64,000 bases of DNA from Clostridioides sp. ES-S-0010-02. Lineage in GTDB: Bacteria; Bacillota; Clostridia; Peptostreptococcales; Peptostreptococcaceae. This document shows positions 8,870-18,178 of this stretch, piece after piece. The position numbers and the translations under genes were made by a program. A model generated the notes under the pieces. It searched no databases. It was not told the DNA's origin and saw nothing but the letters and a program-made list of their open reading frames with translations. The stretch lies in the NCBI GenBank assembly GCA_020641055.1, contig CP067345.1, positions 2,597,317-2,661,316 on the forward strand, in the 5' to 3' direction. Numbering within the stretch: position 1 is the first letter of the stretch; each line of letters starts with the position of its first letter.

Positions 8870-9280
8870 TTATTTACTCCAATGTCCTTCTACTAATTTA
8901 CCTATTTTAGATATATTCTTGCTAACTGTAGACTCTAAAGAATGTGTACCTTTAGTACCAGGATGTTGTACTTGTTTTACAGGATGTGAAGCTTCATTCC
9001 AAAATAAAGCTTTTGCACTTTTTGGTTTTATAATATGAGGTGCTGAACCTTCTTCTAAAACATTTCCATATTCAACACCATGACCTAGACGAACAATATA
9101 TTGGTTACCTCCACCTAGACTAGTTCCTGTTATACCTTGTCTTGCATTTCCTGTCCTATCAGTCCATTTTGCACTATTCTTAGCTTCTCCTTCTAGCATA
9201 AAAGCTATATTCATACATAAAAGTGGCATTGTAGCCTTTTTCCTATCAATTTCATTTATAGCCTTAGTAAACACACCCAT
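8870..9280 (-). CDS. HK97 gp10-like head-tail joining protein
   Basis: This 136-residue protein has the sequence pattern of the HK97 gp10/minor structural family: an N-terminal helix, then AKWTDRTGNARQGI, YGNVLEEGSAPHIIKP and PVKQVQHPGTKGT. The Y-x(4)-E-G-x-x-P-H-I-I-K-P and H-P-G-T-K motifs are the hallmarks. Proteins of this family sit at the head-tail interface or complete the tail. It lies in a tight run of small connector genes and its frame is intact. Confidence in the family is good; the exact structural position is inferred. Confidence 0.8.
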   Translation of the reverse strand: MGVFTKAINEIDRKKATMPLLCMNIAFMLEGEAKNSAKWTDRTGNARQGITGTSLGGGNQYIVRLGHGVEYGNVLEEGSAPHIIKPKSAKALFWNEASHPVKQVQHPGTKGTHSLESTVSKNISKIGKLVEGHWSK

Positions 9281-9292
9281 GCTAAACCACCT

Positions 9293-9676
9293 CTAATCTA
9301 ACTTTTCAAGACCACATATATATCCACAAATCTTTTCTTCAACTACAATAGGATTTACATAATTTAATTTCATAGTACCTTCAATACATTTAAATGTTAT
9401 ATCATTTTCAGTATTTAATTTTAAACCAGCTTCTTTATCTGCAACCATACCAAAATTTTTATTTTTATAAACTGTACCAATAGTTTCACTATTTATTACT
9501 GTATCATTAGTTTTTTCGGGATATATAACTACTGTTAGTTCTTTTATTTCATTTGTAATCTCAATAGCTCCATCCACTATTTGTTTAATTTCCTGCTCTA
9601 TAGTTATTGTTTGAGGATTTAAAGCTATCCCTCGATTAACAGTTTTTATTATCTTATCAGTTCTTAGTTTTCTCAT
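9293..9676 (-). CDS. Phage head-tail connector region protein, unknown
   Basis: This 127-residue protein has a beta-rich pattern (TELTVVIYPEKTNDTV, NDITFKCIEGTMKLNYVN). It overlaps the upstream connector gene by four bases (ATGA), showing translational coupling. Its position between the connector and the gp10-like gene suggests a head closure or stopper protein. I do not recognise a family motif, so the function is left open. Confidence 0.6.
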   Translation of the reverse strand: MRKLRTDKIIKTVNRGIALNPQTITIEQEIKQIVDGAIEITNEIKELTVVIYPEKTNDTVINSETIGTVYKNKNFGMVADKEAGLKLNTENDITFKCIEGTMKLNYVNPIVVEEKICGYICGLEKLD

Positions 9677-9990
9677 TGACCATCAACTCTTGTCATAGAT
9701 GTTTTATATCCTGTATTAGTTGTTTCATTCTTTGATTTTTCTTCTAAATAATCAGTTTTATATATATCTGCTAATGACAACCAGTACGAACTATTACTAC
9801 TTTTAGTTTCTATAGGACCTATTTTAATACAATCATCTGTAGCACCTTTGAGTAAACAACCTCTCCATGAAGCTTTTAAAACATTATTCTCATTAGATTC
9901 TAATAACATCACAAGTTGTTCATCTGTAAAATAAGGATACTCTTCTTCTTGCAAATTGAGTTTTAATTTATCTAAATCAGTAATAGCCAT
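9673..9990 (-). CDS. Phage head-tail connector protein (YqbG/gp6-like)
   Basis: The 105-residue, mostly helical protein begins MAITDLDKLKLNLQEEEYPYFTD and has DEQLVMLLESNENNVLKASWRGC, the arrangement seen in YqbG/gp6-type adaptor proteins that bind below the portal. It follows the small gene downstream of the major capsid gene, the usual position of the first connector. It overlaps the next gene by four bases. Assignment is by motif pattern and order. Confidence 0.7.
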   Translation of the reverse strand: MAITDLDKLKLNLQEEEYPYFTDEQLVMLLESNENNVLKASWRGCLLKGATDDCIKIGPIETKSSNSSYWLSLADIYKTDYLEEKSKNETTNTGYKTSMTRVDGQ

Positions 9991-9992
9991 GT

Positions 9993-10199
9993 CTACTCAC
10001 CATCTTTGTTGAGAATCTCATTATCAATATTATTCTTTTCCTCAGCTTCTCCTATTACTTCTATATATCCTTTTTCCTCCATAAGTTCTTGGTCAGCTTT
10101 TCTAATCTCAAATACATCACCTATTTTATAGCATCCATTATCATACTTTAGATATACCAAAGCTTTTACTTGCATTAAATTATCTTTCTTTTTAGCCAT
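9993..10199 (-). CDS. Small phage protein after major capsid
   Basis: This is a 68-residue protein starting at the ATG at 10199 (MAKKKDNLMQVKALVYLKYDNG). An AAGGAGGATATT site directly precedes that ATG; a longer frame that extends into the capsid gene has no good ribosome site. The sequence (YKIGDVFEIRKADQELMEEKGYIE) is a short beta-barrel-like domain seen after capsid genes in many Firmicute phages, possibly a head fibre or decoration component. The function is unknown. Confidence 0.7.
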   Translation of the reverse strand: MAKKKDNLMQVKALVYLKYDNGCYKIGDVFEIRKADQELMEEKGYIEVIGEAEEKNNIDNEILNKDGE

Positions 10200-10213
10200 A
10201 ATATCCTCCTTTT

Positions 10214-11254
10214 TTAAGATGCTACTGTAGCAAAGAAACAATCATCTGCTCTCTCAAAACTTGGTATTCCTACCATAGAAACTTTTGTATCTACTGCAAC
10301 AGGGTCTTCCTTAACCATAGTTGTAATTGCTATACCAGTTTTTACGACTTGTGTATCTAACTTTCCACTGCCATATTGGCTATCGAACTCCTCTGGAGTA
10401 GTACCAAATATAGTTTTACCTATAGCTCCCTTTGGAATTAAAGATACAAGATTATCTTCATAATAACTCATTGTTTTTTCTTCTTCATTTAAGAAAGTTC
10501 CATTTAAAAGACCTATCTCTAAGTCTAGTTTTTTCTTTAAAAATGAAATGTAATCATCATCAGTAAGAATTATATCTCCAAAACTTCTAGTTTTCAAATC
10601 TTTTGTTATAGCTTCATTTTGAGTTATATATCCGAATGTTTTTTCAGTTAACAGCATTCTTGTCGGTTTTTCTGAACCTTTATCAACAAATACCTTTTGC
10701 CATCTTTTTATATCGCCTACTACATCAGCTTTAGGGTCGCTCCACATTGCACTTCCTGTTAACACTTCTTTATGGTTAGCTGGTATATCATAATCAACAA
10801 CAACATCTCCATCTTTTGTAATCAACTCTATTTCACCTTTTTGCATCAATTGTGCTCTCATTCTTGTCATTTGAACTCCTGCACCATCTACTAAATTTGC
10901 ATAGTTTTCAAATACAGTTTTAATTAAAGACTCTACTAGATTTTGATTGTTAGCAGTTTGGTATATAATCAATTGTCTTCTGTCATTTTCATCAATTCCA
11001 ATAGCTTCTTTAAAAAATGGCATTTCTTTTTTCTCTATAGATACATCTGCTTTCAATGCTCTTACTTTCGCCACTGAATTAAATGTACTCATTCGTAGTG
11101 CGACTGGCTTCTTCTTACTTCCTTTCGCTATTTCTATCTCTGTAGATAATTGTTTTGTTATTGGAAATAAAGCTTCATCAATAGTTGTCTGTGGTGGTAA
11201 GTTTTTAATATATAAAGCTATTTCCTTTGAATTTATAAAGTTTTTTAATTCCAT
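10214..11254 (-). CDS. Phage major capsid protein
   Basis: The 346-residue protein has the arrangement of the lambda gpE/HK97-like capsid group used in SPP1- and PBSX-like phages: an N-terminal arm (MELKNFINSKEIALYIKNLP), a region with LRMSTFNSVAKVRALKAD, and LTEKTFGYITQNEAI. I take the ATG at 11254 because AGGAGG lies 12 bases upstream; the first possible ATG overlaps the end of that site. It follows the scaffold and a small decoration gene, the usual head order. The C-terminus (VSMVGIPSFERADDCFFATV) is typical. The frame is intact. Confidence 0.85.
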   Translation of the reverse strand: MELKNFINSKEIALYIKNLPPQTTIDEALFPITKQLSTEIEIAKGSKKKPVALRMSTFNSVAKVRALKADVSIEKKEMPFFKEAIGIDENDRRQLIIYQTANNQNLVESLIKTVFENYANLVDGAGVQMTRMRAQLMQKGEIELITKDGDVVVDYDIPANHKEVLTGSAMWSDPKADVVGDIKRWQKVFVDKGSEKPTRMLLTEKTFGYITQNEAITKDLKTRSFGDIILTDDDYISFLKKKLDLEIGLLNGTFLNEEEKTMSYYEDNLVSLIPKGAIGKTIFGTTPEEFDSQYGSGKLDTQVVKTGIAITTMVKEDPVAVDTKVSMVGIPSFERADDCFFATVAS

Positions 11255-11273
11255 TAGTATTTTCATCCTCCTA

Positions 11274-11627
11274 TTATATAAATAATATTCTTCCTGCTAC
11301 TGCTTTTTCAGCTTCGACAGTTATTTCTTCATTTGTGTATTCTTTTAATCTAGTTTTATTAAGAAAGCCGTGTACTAACACTGGTAATATTTCTGTTCCT
11401 TTTGAATCATTGAAATCAACTTCATTAAATGACACTCCATAAGTTGTTGCATCATTTGCAGGTATTCCAGTGCTATTTACTAAAGTACCTGCTGGTAATA
11501 CTCCATCAATTAATTTACTTTGTACATCAGTCTTTTTTACCTTAAAATTTAAATTGATATAATGCTCTCCTGCTATATCTCTAATGTCTTTTTTTCCTAC
11601 AGAAATTGTTTTTGAGCTTTGTCTCAT
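11274..11627 (-). CDS. Phage head decoration / stabilisation protein
   Basis: This 117-residue protein lies between scaffold and major capsid genes. It has a Gly/Asn-rich beta pattern (GVLPAGTLVNSTGIPANDATT; SFNEVDFND; LPVLVHGFLNKTRL) like the gpD-type trimeric proteins that cement the capsid surface. The short turn KKDIRDIAGEHYINLN is at the N-terminus. It starts behind AAGGAGG. The role is inferred from position and composition. Confidence 0.7.
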   Translation of the reverse strand: MRQSSKTISVGKKDIRDIAGEHYINLNFKVKKTDVQSKLIDGVLPAGTLVNSTGIPANDATTYGVSFNEVDFNDSKGTEILPVLVHGFLNKTRLKEYTNEEITVEAEKAVAGRILFI

Positions 11628-11647
11628 TTTTTATTCCTCCTTATAAT

Positions 11648-12295
11648 TTATTTAAAAAAGCTATCTAGTGATTCTGTAGCTTTACTTGCTTCTGCTTTTT
11701 CAGCTGCTAATCTCTCGCCTAGACTCTTTTTCTCGCTTCCTTCTTCACTTGATGTAGTAGAACCTAAGTTATCAAGTGGTTTACCATCTATTTTTATCTT
11801 TATATCTTCTTTATCTTTAAATAAATAACTGTCACTTTCTTGATAAGCTTTTATTTGTTCATCTAAGCCAATGAAATTACCATCAATTAATTTAACATTT
11901 TCTTTGTTTATTAGGGCTGCTAAAGCTTTTGGATTTTTAGGATTATAACTTTCAATAGCTCTTTCAAAAGCTGTATTAAATTTTAAAACCTCAATTTCTT
12001 TTTCTGCATTTTCTTTAATTTCTTTATTTGCATTTTTAAGACTTTCAATTTCATCTGATAGCTCTTTGTTATCTTTAACTTTGCCTTGTAAATCATTTAG
12101 TTGCTTATCCCTATCCCCTATTTGCTTTTTATACTCTTTAATCTCTTTATTTGCATTTTCTAGTTCTGTCTTTTCAACATATTTAGGACTTTTGATATTA
12201 TCTAAAAGAAGCTTATTTTCTTTATCTTTAGATAATTTTTCATAAACTTTTTGTCCTTCTTCATCTCCAAGTAACTTTTTAAAATACTCTAACAT
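11648..12295 (-). CDS. Phage capsid scaffolding protein (GP20-like)
   Basis: The 215-residue protein is almost entirely coiled coil: residues of about 35-110 are a run of Lys/Glu heptads (ENANKEIKEYKKQIGDRDKQ and similar). The C-terminal part is short, polar and basic (EEGSEKKSLGERLAAEKAEA), typical of internal scaffolds that dock the capsid. It lies directly before the decoration and capsid genes and overlaps the upstream gene by seven bases. Scaffolds template procapsid assembly and are then removed. The pattern matches the phage minor structural GP20 family. Confidence 0.85.
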   Translation of the reverse strand: MLEYFKKLLGDEEGQKVYEKLSKDKENKLLLDNIKSPKYVEKTELENANKEIKEYKKQIGDRDKQLNDLQGKVKDNKELSDEIESLKNANKEIKENAEKEIEVLKFNTAFERAIESYNPKNPKALAALINKENVKLIDGNFIGLDEQIKAYQESDSYLFKDKEDIKIKIDGKPLDNLGSTTSSEEGSEKKSLGERLAAEKAEASKATESLDSFFK

Positions 12296-12615
12296 TCAAT
12301 TTCCTCCTTTAATGATTTTTGTAAATTTTTTACTACTTCATTTGTTACAAGATTTAAATCAAACATATTAGGTATTGATATTTCATCTGAAACAAGTTTT
12401 ATTATATTTTCACTTATTATTAATGTATAATGAGAATTATAATTTTCTCTTAAAAAATCTACTACTGGATTACAAAGAGATTTCAATTTATATAACTCTA
12501 ACTCTTTCCTTAAAACATTTTTTTCTTTCTTTTCATTATTTAATTTTCCTTGTAAACAATTTATTTCTTTAGATTCTCTTACTACTGATTTTATTCTTTC
12601 TTCTTCTAAATCCAT
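12289..12615 (-). CDS. Phage hypothetical protein upstream of scaffold
   Basis: This is a 108-residue protein with an N-terminal coiled coil (ESKEINCLQGKLNNEKKEKN) and a C-terminal mixed alpha/beta part. Its stop overlaps the scaffold start by seven bases, so the two are probably translated together. It begins behind AAGGAGGG. No known family motif was recognised; a role in head assembly is possible from the context only. Confidence 0.6.
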   Translation of the reverse strand: MDLEEERIKSVVRESKEINCLQGKLNNEKKEKNVLRKELELYKLKSLCNPVVDFLRENYNSHYTLIISENIIKLVSDEISIPNMFDLNLVTNEVVKNLQKSLKEEIEC

Positions 12616-12648
12616 ACTTTATGCCCTCCTTATAATTAAACATAATAA

Positions 12649-12681
12649 AAGCACTCATTAATATTTAATTAATAAGTGCTT
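12649..12681 (-). terminator. Stem-loop before the scaffold gene group
   Basis: An imperfect inverted repeat AAGCACT...AGTGCTT with a long A/T stem is followed on the minus strand by TTTTATTA. It lies between the 50-residue gene and the 108-residue gene, and may attenuate transcription from the packaging genes into the head genes or process the mRNA. Confidence 0.5.
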
Positions 12682-12684
12682 ACT

Positions 12685-12837
12685 TTACTTCTGTATCAAT
12701 TCCTTTAACTTTTCTTTATACTCAGCATAACTATTGTATTCATCATAGTTAAACCCAGGTGCGTTTTTACCATACTTCTCTTTATATAATCGTCTTAACT
12801 CTAACAATTTTTTATCTTTTCTCATTTCTTCAAGCAA
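12685..12837 (-). CDS. Small phage protein (50 aa)
   Basis: This short frame encodes a basic helical protein with a clear tail (KYGKNAPGFNYDEYNSYAEY). I start it at the TTG at 12837, eight bases after AGGAGG; an ATG four codons later has no ribosome site. It lies between the minor head gene and the scaffold group. Its aromatic Tyr-rich C-terminal segment is unusual for such a small protein. The function is unknown. Confidence 0.6.
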   Translation of the reverse strand: MLEEMRKDKKLLELRRLYKEKYGKNAPGFNYDEYNSYAEYKEKLKELIQK

Positions 12838-12902
12838 TCTAAATCCCTCCTAACAATTCATTAAATATTTTATCCAAATCATTTAAATGTTCTTTAATAA
12901 AA

Positions 12903-13898
12903 CTATTTATTTCTTTGTTTCTTAATGATTGGAGCACTATTATTTTGATGTGTTATTCCATCAAACCAACTATCAAGAATATCATTGTCTCCACCAGTTA
13001 CCCAATCGTTCATCATTTTAGAAGCTTCATTTATTGGCACTACTACTTGAGTAGGATAACATAAACAATTAGGGTGTGGAATAGGATACTTTTCGGGTGG
13101 GAAAACTCCCTCACCTAGTCCAAAACGATTTTGTTCTGCATACTCGTCACATTCATCCTCGCCCCTCCACTTTACTTGTCTAATATAATGTTGAGAACTT
13201 AGGTTCCATTGTAACCCCGCGCAGAAAGGATTATTTATCGCATTTTGAACACTTGTTTCTACAAAAGCATGTGTTATAGATGTTCTAGCAAGTCTTTGAG
13301 CTTGATAAGATATACTTTTATTCATTCCAACTTCTAATGTTTTAGCCTCTGTTTTTCTAACTGGATTAACATAATTGTCTAAACTCTTTGCTAAGGTCTT
13401 TGCATTAGCACCTCTAGCAACATTAACTTTTATTAATCTATCAATGCCTTTTCTATTTTTATTACTATAGCCCCAAATTCTGCTATCTAATAACCTTTTA
13501 TCTTTATAAAAATTACCTGTAACCAGTTTTTCCACTACACTAGTAGTTGCCTTTATACACATAGCATCACATGCAAGGTTCATAGCTGTATTTGGAACTA
13601 TTGATTGATAGTAATACATTTGTAATTCTTTAGCTATATTAGAAGCTTCTATTATACTTTTTTCTGCAATAGGTACTAGTCTTTGATTTAACTCGTTAAT
13701 GTACTTCTCGATTGATTTATTTAGCTTTTTTAAGTATTTATTACTTAGATTTAACTCTTTATTTTTAGCAATGTCACTTAAAATAGTTTTACTAGCATCT
13801 TTATAGACATTTAATATCTCTAATTGTACTTTTTTATCTAATAACAAAATTTTTTTTCTAGCTTCAAGAACTTTCTTTGTATAAGAGTTATCTTTCAT
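12903..13898 (-). CDS. Phage minor head protein (SPP1 gp7-like)
   Basis: This 331-residue protein follows the portal gene and carries the gp7/Mu F-like C-terminal domain: RLARTSITHAFVETSVQNA, a QWNLSSQHYIRQVKWRGE...CDEC-type region with CDEYAEQN, and HPNCLCYPTQVV. The conserved H-P-N-C-x-C motif is the family hallmark. In SPP1 the protein binds the portal and regulates DNA entry and exit. The N-terminal 150 residues are helical. It lies 12 bases from the portal gene, as expected. Confidence 0.88.
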   Translation of the reverse strand: MKDNSYTKKVLEARKKILLLDKKVQLEILNVYKDASKTILSDIAKNKELNLSNKYLKKLNKSIEKYINELNQRLVPIAEKSIIEASNIAKELQMYYYQSIVPNTAMNLACDAMCIKATTSVVEKLVTGNFYKDKRLLDSRIWGYSNKNRKGIDRLIKVNVARGANAKTLAKSLDNYVNPVRKTEAKTLEVGMNKSISYQAQRLARTSITHAFVETSVQNAINNPFCAGLQWNLSSQHYIRQVKWRGEDECDEYAEQNRFGLGEGVFPPEKYPIPHPNCLCYPTQVVVPINEASKMMNDWVTGGDNDILDSWFDGITHQNNSAPIIKKQRNK

Positions 13899-13910
13899 AT
13901 TAATACCTTG

Positions 13911-15416
13911 TTATTCTTCAGTATTCTTATTAGAATTTTTATTATTAGATTCATTATTTAATTCTTCATCAGTATTATCAATCTCTATATCTGCGTCTTT
14001 TCTGAACTGGTCTTGCTCTACTGATTGTATTTTTTCAATATCTTCTAATACTTCATTAAAAGATGTTTCATAATCATCATCACTGCCAAAGTCTTTTATG
14101 TAACTTCTATGACTTCTAACATTATTGTTAACTTCCTCCATTGCTAAACGCTTGTTGTCTTCCTCGTCTTCGGGTATTGGGAATTTCTTTTCTAAAACTA
14201 TTAAATAGTCTAGTTTAGTCCAAGTTTTATCATAGTTATTATAACAATTAAGTTTGTCACATGCTTCGATTATTAAATCAATTAATAGTTTAATCCCTGG
14301 CTCCCAGTCGTTCCATTTCTCGTAGCATCTAGCTATTAAATCATAATAAATATACTTCAAAGCTTTTGCGCTAGGGATATTAAGAAGCTGTTCGGGTTTT
14401 GGAATACTCAGCTTATCTGACATACTATCTTCAAGTCTCTTTAAAAACATATTGATTGGCTCAGCACTAGAGAACGAACTTTCAACCCTTTTTGCTTGTG
14501 CCTGTTTGCCATTTTCACTTGCATCATTGCTTTTTAATGGCATCAGTGCATTAGGAGCTATTTTGGTTTTGTTTACAGTTTCCTCAGTAGCATCTATAAT
14601 AGCTGTTTGACCAAACATTTGAAATCTTAGAGCATCTGAGAAATCAGAAACCCTTCTATTAAGTTGATTTTGAAGCTCTTTTAACTGTGTTATGTCACTT
14701 TGACCTCTTGTATTTATTAGGTCGCTTTCATTTAAAAATAATATGCATGGTATTTTTGTAAATATTGTATCATATGTTTGAACACTTATAGGATTACTTA
14801 AATCTTTTTCTTTGAACTGCTCTATTTTAAACTTACATACCTCATTTTCTAAGTAATAAGTGTATCTATTGTATAAATTATCATCATCTATTTTACTTAT
14901 AAATCTAACCACTACAACTTTAGTTAGATTACCTTTCATATCAACTTCATAATTAAAGTCGCTTGAATCGTGGTAATATAAACTAATTGGTTCATTTTTA
15001 TTAGCTTCAATCCTTAATAATACTCTTTTAGTTACTGTTGCAATCCTAAAAGCTTTTAGTGTCTCACTCCAAAATTTATTATCATCTAATATATCATCAA
15101 TGAAAATTCTTAAATTCTCACAAGCTTCTTTATCTTTTTTATCTCTAGCTTTAAACAACAAATTAGGTTCTTTTCCTAGAAAAAACCTTGCTTGTCTTTT
15201 AATTAATGGTTCTATTTTATTGTCAATTAATTGTGTTGGAACATAGTCTAAATCATCATTTACAACCCAACTTTGACCTAATAAAGTTTTATCAAGTTTA
15301 TACTTATCTTCTTCACTAACTGCACCTTTATAGAAAAAATAATCTTCTTTTATTCTTCTCATTTCTTTCTTCTGTTCAGATGTTAAACCAAGCAAAGTAT
15401 TTTTTACACTATCCAC
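13911..15416 (-). CDS. Phage portal protein (SPP1-type)
   Basis: The 501-residue protein has the SPP1 gp6 portal pattern. It begins with a short helical region (EQKKEMRRIKEDYFFYKGA), then LIDNKIEPLIKRQARFFLG. The stem/wing region includes LNESDLINTRGQSDITQLKELQNQLNRR, given as a motif around residues 220-250, and the C-terminus is acidic and Asn-rich. Portals form the dodecameric ring through which DNA is packaged. Its start overlaps the terminase stop by one base (15416), showing coupling. The frame is intact. Confidence 0.9.
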   Translation of the reverse strand: MDSVKNTLLGLTSEQKKEMRRIKEDYFFYKGAVSEEDKYKLDKTLLGQSWVVNDDLDYVPTQLIDNKIEPLIKRQARFFLGKEPNLLFKARDKKDKEACENLRIFIDDILDDNKFWSETLKAFRIATVTKRVLLRIEANKNEPISLYYHDSSDFNYEVDMKGNLTKVVVVRFISKIDDDNLYNRYTYYLENEVCKFKIEQFKEKDLSNPISVQTYDTIFTKIPCILFLNESDLINTRGQSDITQLKELQNQLNRRVSDFSDALRFQMFGQTAIIDATEETVNKTKIAPNALMPLKSNDASENGKQAQAKRVESSFSSAEPINMFLKRLEDSMSDKLSIPKPEQLLNIPSAKALKYIYYDLIARCYEKWNDWEPGIKLLIDLIIEACDKLNCYNNYDKTWTKLDYLIVLEKKFPIPEDEEDNKRLAMEEVNNNVRSHRSYIKDFGSDDDYETSFNEVLEDIEKIQSVEQDQFRKDADIEIDNTDEELNNESNNKNSNKNTEE

Positions 15417-16777
15417 TAGAATATAACTCCTCCCTTCTTATTATATTGGTTTGGTATATTATTTTTCTTCAACCCTAGACCTTTATTGTAAATGTCATTA
15501 TTATATTTTAACTCCTTAATATCTGACACTTCATAACCATCAAGTGCATACCATATAGCACTAAATGTATGAGGGTCTATATTAAATTCATCATATATTA
15601 AGTTTCCATTTTTATCTGTAGCGTATGTTAGGTTCTTTAACTCTTTTATTGTATGTTTACACTCACTTGAACAATAAATCTTTTTAAATCTCTTAACCTT
15701 CTTAGTATTTTGTAGTCTACTTCCAGCATATTTCTTAGCCCCAAATATATTAAAACCTTGTTGTCTAAAATATTTTATAGTTTTAGGTTCAGCAGCATCA
15801 GCTTTTATTAATTCTTGAGTATCTTTAAATTCTTTAATATCTTTAACAGTCACATCATCTGTAGTTTGATTCTTATAGTACTCCCAGTAAACGTATAAAT
15901 ATTTATTTTCATGGTCTATAGCTAATCTTAAAAGTGCATTGTATGATTTTTCAAATCCGAAGTCGAATCCAACTTTATAATACCTTTGTGGTATATTAGA
16001 TATTTTATTTATAACTTCTTGATGCTCCATAACTTCAAACTGTGGTAATACTTTGGTTCCATTTATGCCAAATCTTCCTTTTCTTGCTATTCTGTATAAG
16101 TCGTAGTCATATTCTTTCATTTCATCAAGTTGCTCTATATAGCTTTTTGGCAGAAAAAAATTATCATCTGCAATTGAATGATGATAATATGTATTATTTT
16201 TTATTACTATTCTATTTTTATATAACACAGTATCATCTAATACAAACCTGTCTTTTTCTTCATCTCTAAAAAAATGTTTATAAGTCCAGTTATCTTCGCC
16301 GATTGGATTAGTTGAACAAATTATATGATTAGATAAACTAGGATGTCTCAAACGTCCTAAGAGTTCTTTAAAACCAGTGTATTTAACCTCTGAACATTCT
16401 TCCAACCATATTATAGATACACCATTTATTGACTTTAATTTAGCTGGATTATCCATCCCTTTAAATATTATTTTACTTCCGTTTGGAAATATAACTCTCA
16501 TAGGACTTGTTTTAAATGATAATATATCTCCTAAACCCATACTTTCTGCAACTTCTTTTAATAGAGAAAAACAACTATCTCTCATTGTGTCATATACTTC
16601 TCTTACCACTAAAGCTTTTCTTTTTTCTTCAAGAAGCTTAATAATTAATTTAGTTGCTACATGATAACTCTTTGAACTTCCATATCCTCCAACAAGAAAA
16701 TAAAATTTGTAATCCCAATTGAATATAAAATCATAAAAGTGGTCATTTGATATAAATTTACTTTCCATTTTCTCCAC
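15416..16777 (-). CDS. Phage terminase large subunit (PBSX/YqaT family)
   Basis: This 453-residue packaging motor has an N-terminal ATPase: a [12 protein letters not shown] Walker A variant near residue 32, the Walker B/catalytic IIWLEECSE near 125, and the coupling ICSTNP motif near 155. The C-terminal RNase H-like nuclease starts at [17 protein letters not shown] near 240, with further acidic residues in KADAAEP. It pairs with the overlapping small subunit gene upstream and feeds the portal encoded next. All key residues seem present, so packaging function is probably intact even though the tail is broken. Confidence 0.92.
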   Translation of the reverse strand: MEKMESKFISNDHFYDFIFNWDYKFYFLVGGYGSSKSYHVATKLIIKLLEEKRKALVVREVYDTMRDSCFSLLKEVAESMGLGDILSFKTSPMRVIFPNGSKIIFKGMDNPAKLKSINGVSIIWLEECSEVKYTGFKELLGRLRHPSLSNHIICSTNPIGEDNWTYKHFFRDEEKDRFVLDDTVLYKNRIVIKNNTYYHHSIADDNFFLPKSYIEQLDEMKEYDYDLYRIARKGRFGINGTKVLPQFEVMEHQEVINKISNIPQRYYKVGFDFGFEKSYNALLRLAIDHENKYLYVYWEYYKNQTTDDVTVKDIKEFKDTQELIKADAAEPKTIKYFRQQGFNIFGAKKYAGSRLQNTKKVKRFKKIYCSSECKHTIKELKNLTYATDKNGNLIYDEFNIDPHTFSAIWYALDGYEVSDIKELKYNNDIYNKGLGLKKNNIPNQYNKKGGVIF

Positions 16778-17441
16778 TCGCTTTCATAACTTTTACAGTT
16801 ATCTCTTTATCTGTATCATCTTTATTCAGGTTATCAACCTCACATTTTAACTTTTCAACTCTATTTTTCTGCTCCTCTGTAGCTAAATTCCAATCCTTAT
16901 GAATCATTTCATCATACTGCTTAATTAAACTCCTTAACTCACTCATTGCCCTACTCTGTGCATTAAGAAAAGATGCTTGCCTATCCCATGCAAATTGAAA
17001 TTCATACTCTATCTTCTCGCCATTTTCTGTGCTTTCATGTTTCTTTAACTCTTTAATCATTTCTTCTTTATCTTTTACATACATTATCTTTTGTGCTCTT
17101 ATTATTGCTGCGTATTGAATGGTTATCTGTTCCCAAAGAATATCGAATTTATCTTTTATGGATATTTCTTGTATCAATTCCCTAGTTTCTTCGGGTAAAT
17201 ATTTTGAGAAGAAACCAAATTTTTCAGCGTTCTTATTTCCGGGAGGTCCGGTGGCATTTTTATTACCTATGGGTGCACCCCTTTTATTTTTAGATGCACT
17301 CTTCTTTTTCTCAATAGCCCAATTGCATCTCTTAATCCATGATTTTAAAGTATTTAAACTAATGCCATATTTTGCTGAGATTTCCTTTTGTTTCATACCT
17401 TTTAGGTAATCTTGTTTTACTTTTTCTTTCACATCTTGCAC
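16758..17441 (-). CDS. Phage terminase small subunit (YqaS-like)
   Basis: This 227-residue protein has an N-terminal helix-turn-helix ([30 protein letters not shown]) followed by a conserved basic Gly/Asn linker ([20 protein letters not shown]) found in YqaS-type small terminases, then a helical oligomerisation region. It recognises phage DNA and loads the large subunit. It overlaps the large subunit gene by 20 bases. A strong hairpin lies directly upstream of its start, so the gene may have its own promoter or be attenuated. Confidence 0.88.
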   Translation of the reverse strand: MQDVKEKVKQDYLKGMKQKEISAKYGISLNTLKSWIKRCNWAIEKKKSASKNKRGAPIGNKNATGPPGNKNAEKFGFFSKYLPEETRELIQEISIKDKFDILWEQITIQYAAIIRAQKIMYVKDKEEMIKELKKHESTENGEKIEYEFQFAWDRQASFLNAQSRAMSELRSLIKQYDEMIHKDWNLATEEQKNRVEKLKCEVDNLNKDDTDKEITVKVMKASGENGK

Positions 17442-17472
17442 CTCACCACCTCGTTTGTTTGTCGTTTTGGGA

Positions 17473-17508
17473 ATAAAAAAAGAACCCTGGTTAGAGTTCT
17501 TTTTTTAT
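17473..17508 (-). terminator. Terminator between early and packaging genes of the prophage
   Basis: AAAAAAAGAAC and GTTCTTTTTTT form a stem around a loop with a run of U on the minus strand (it would also work on the plus strand). It lies between the 95-residue gene and the small terminase gene, and probably separates late from earlier transcription. Confidence 0.7.
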
Positions 17509-17515
17509 CATTAGT

Positions 17516-17803
17516 CTATAACTTATTTAATATTCTGTTAATAGTATTAATTGCTAATTTTAGATTTTCTTCACTAGACTGTATTAAAATATTGAATTTA
17601 TTATATATATCTGGTCTATCCTTTGTTCCAATATTATTTCTAATTTGTACTCCACTTATTATCATAAATGGGGGTCTGTCAAGATATTCATTCATTAATT
17701 CTAGTTTTAATACTTCTAGCTGCCCTTCATTAACTTTAATTCCTACATATTTTTTACCACAAACATCAATAATATCTGTTTCTTTAATTTTTTTAGTGTA
17801 CAT
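17516..17803 (-). CDS. Prophage hypothetical protein (95 aa)
   Basis: The start is taken at the ATG at 17803 (MYTKKIKETDIIDVCGKKYVG), which has GGAGGGG eight bases upstream; the longer frame to 17845 lacks a site. The sequence is beta-rich at the front and helical at the end (SSEENLKLAINTINRIL). No family is recognised. It ends just before a terminator and directly follows the DUF2829 gene in the same direction, so it belongs to the small accessory gene group of the prophage. Confidence 0.55.
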   Translation of the reverse strand: MYTKKIKETDIIDVCGKKYVGIKVNEGQLEVLKLELMNEYLDRPPFMIISGVQIRNNIGTKDRPDIYNKFNILIQSSEENLKLAINTINRILNKL

Positions 17804-17896
17804 ATTAATCCCCTCCAAAGTATAAAATTCAACTTCAAAGGTCAATATCCTTCAACAATCGTTTGGCAACTACAAAATAATTCTATTATTCTCCTT

Positions 17897-18118
17897 TTAT
17901 CTTATTACTTCCCAATCCTCTGCAAATATATCACTTACACTTGGAACCCATGTATTAAAAGAATTTAATGTGTTTTTTATTACAAAGAATGGATAAATTT
18001 CTGAAAACTCATAATTTCCGCCTTTATCCATTTGCACATACATTCCTTTTCCATTCCAACATAATCTAAATGCTTTTTCTCCATTTTTTAATAATGGTAA
18101 TACTTCTTCAAATTTCAT
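17897..18118 (-). CDS. tad2: DUF2829 protein, Tad2-type anti-Thoeris candidate
   Basis: The 73-residue protein has the complete DUF2829 pattern: MKFEEVLPLLKNGEKAFRLCWNGKGMY, then YPFFVIKN, TWVPSVSDIFAEDWEVI (each given as a short motif). The W-N-G-K-G-M and A-E-D-W-E motifs are diagnostic. DUF2829 is the family of Tad2, a phage protein that soaks up the cyclic ADP-ribose-type signal made by Thoeris anti-phage defence. A strong AAGGAGG site precedes the ATG. It lies in the right-end accessory group of the prophage. Family identity is secure; anti-Thoeris activity of this member is inferred. Confidence 0.85.
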   Translation of the reverse strand: MKFEEVLPLLKNGEKAFRLCWNGKGMYVQMDKGGNYEFSEIYPFFVIKNTLNSFNTWVPSVSDIFAEDWEVIR

Positions 18119-18178
18119 AATTTTTCTCTCCTCCTTAATTTATTGTATAAAAATAGACCATCCATCAAGATAGTCACT

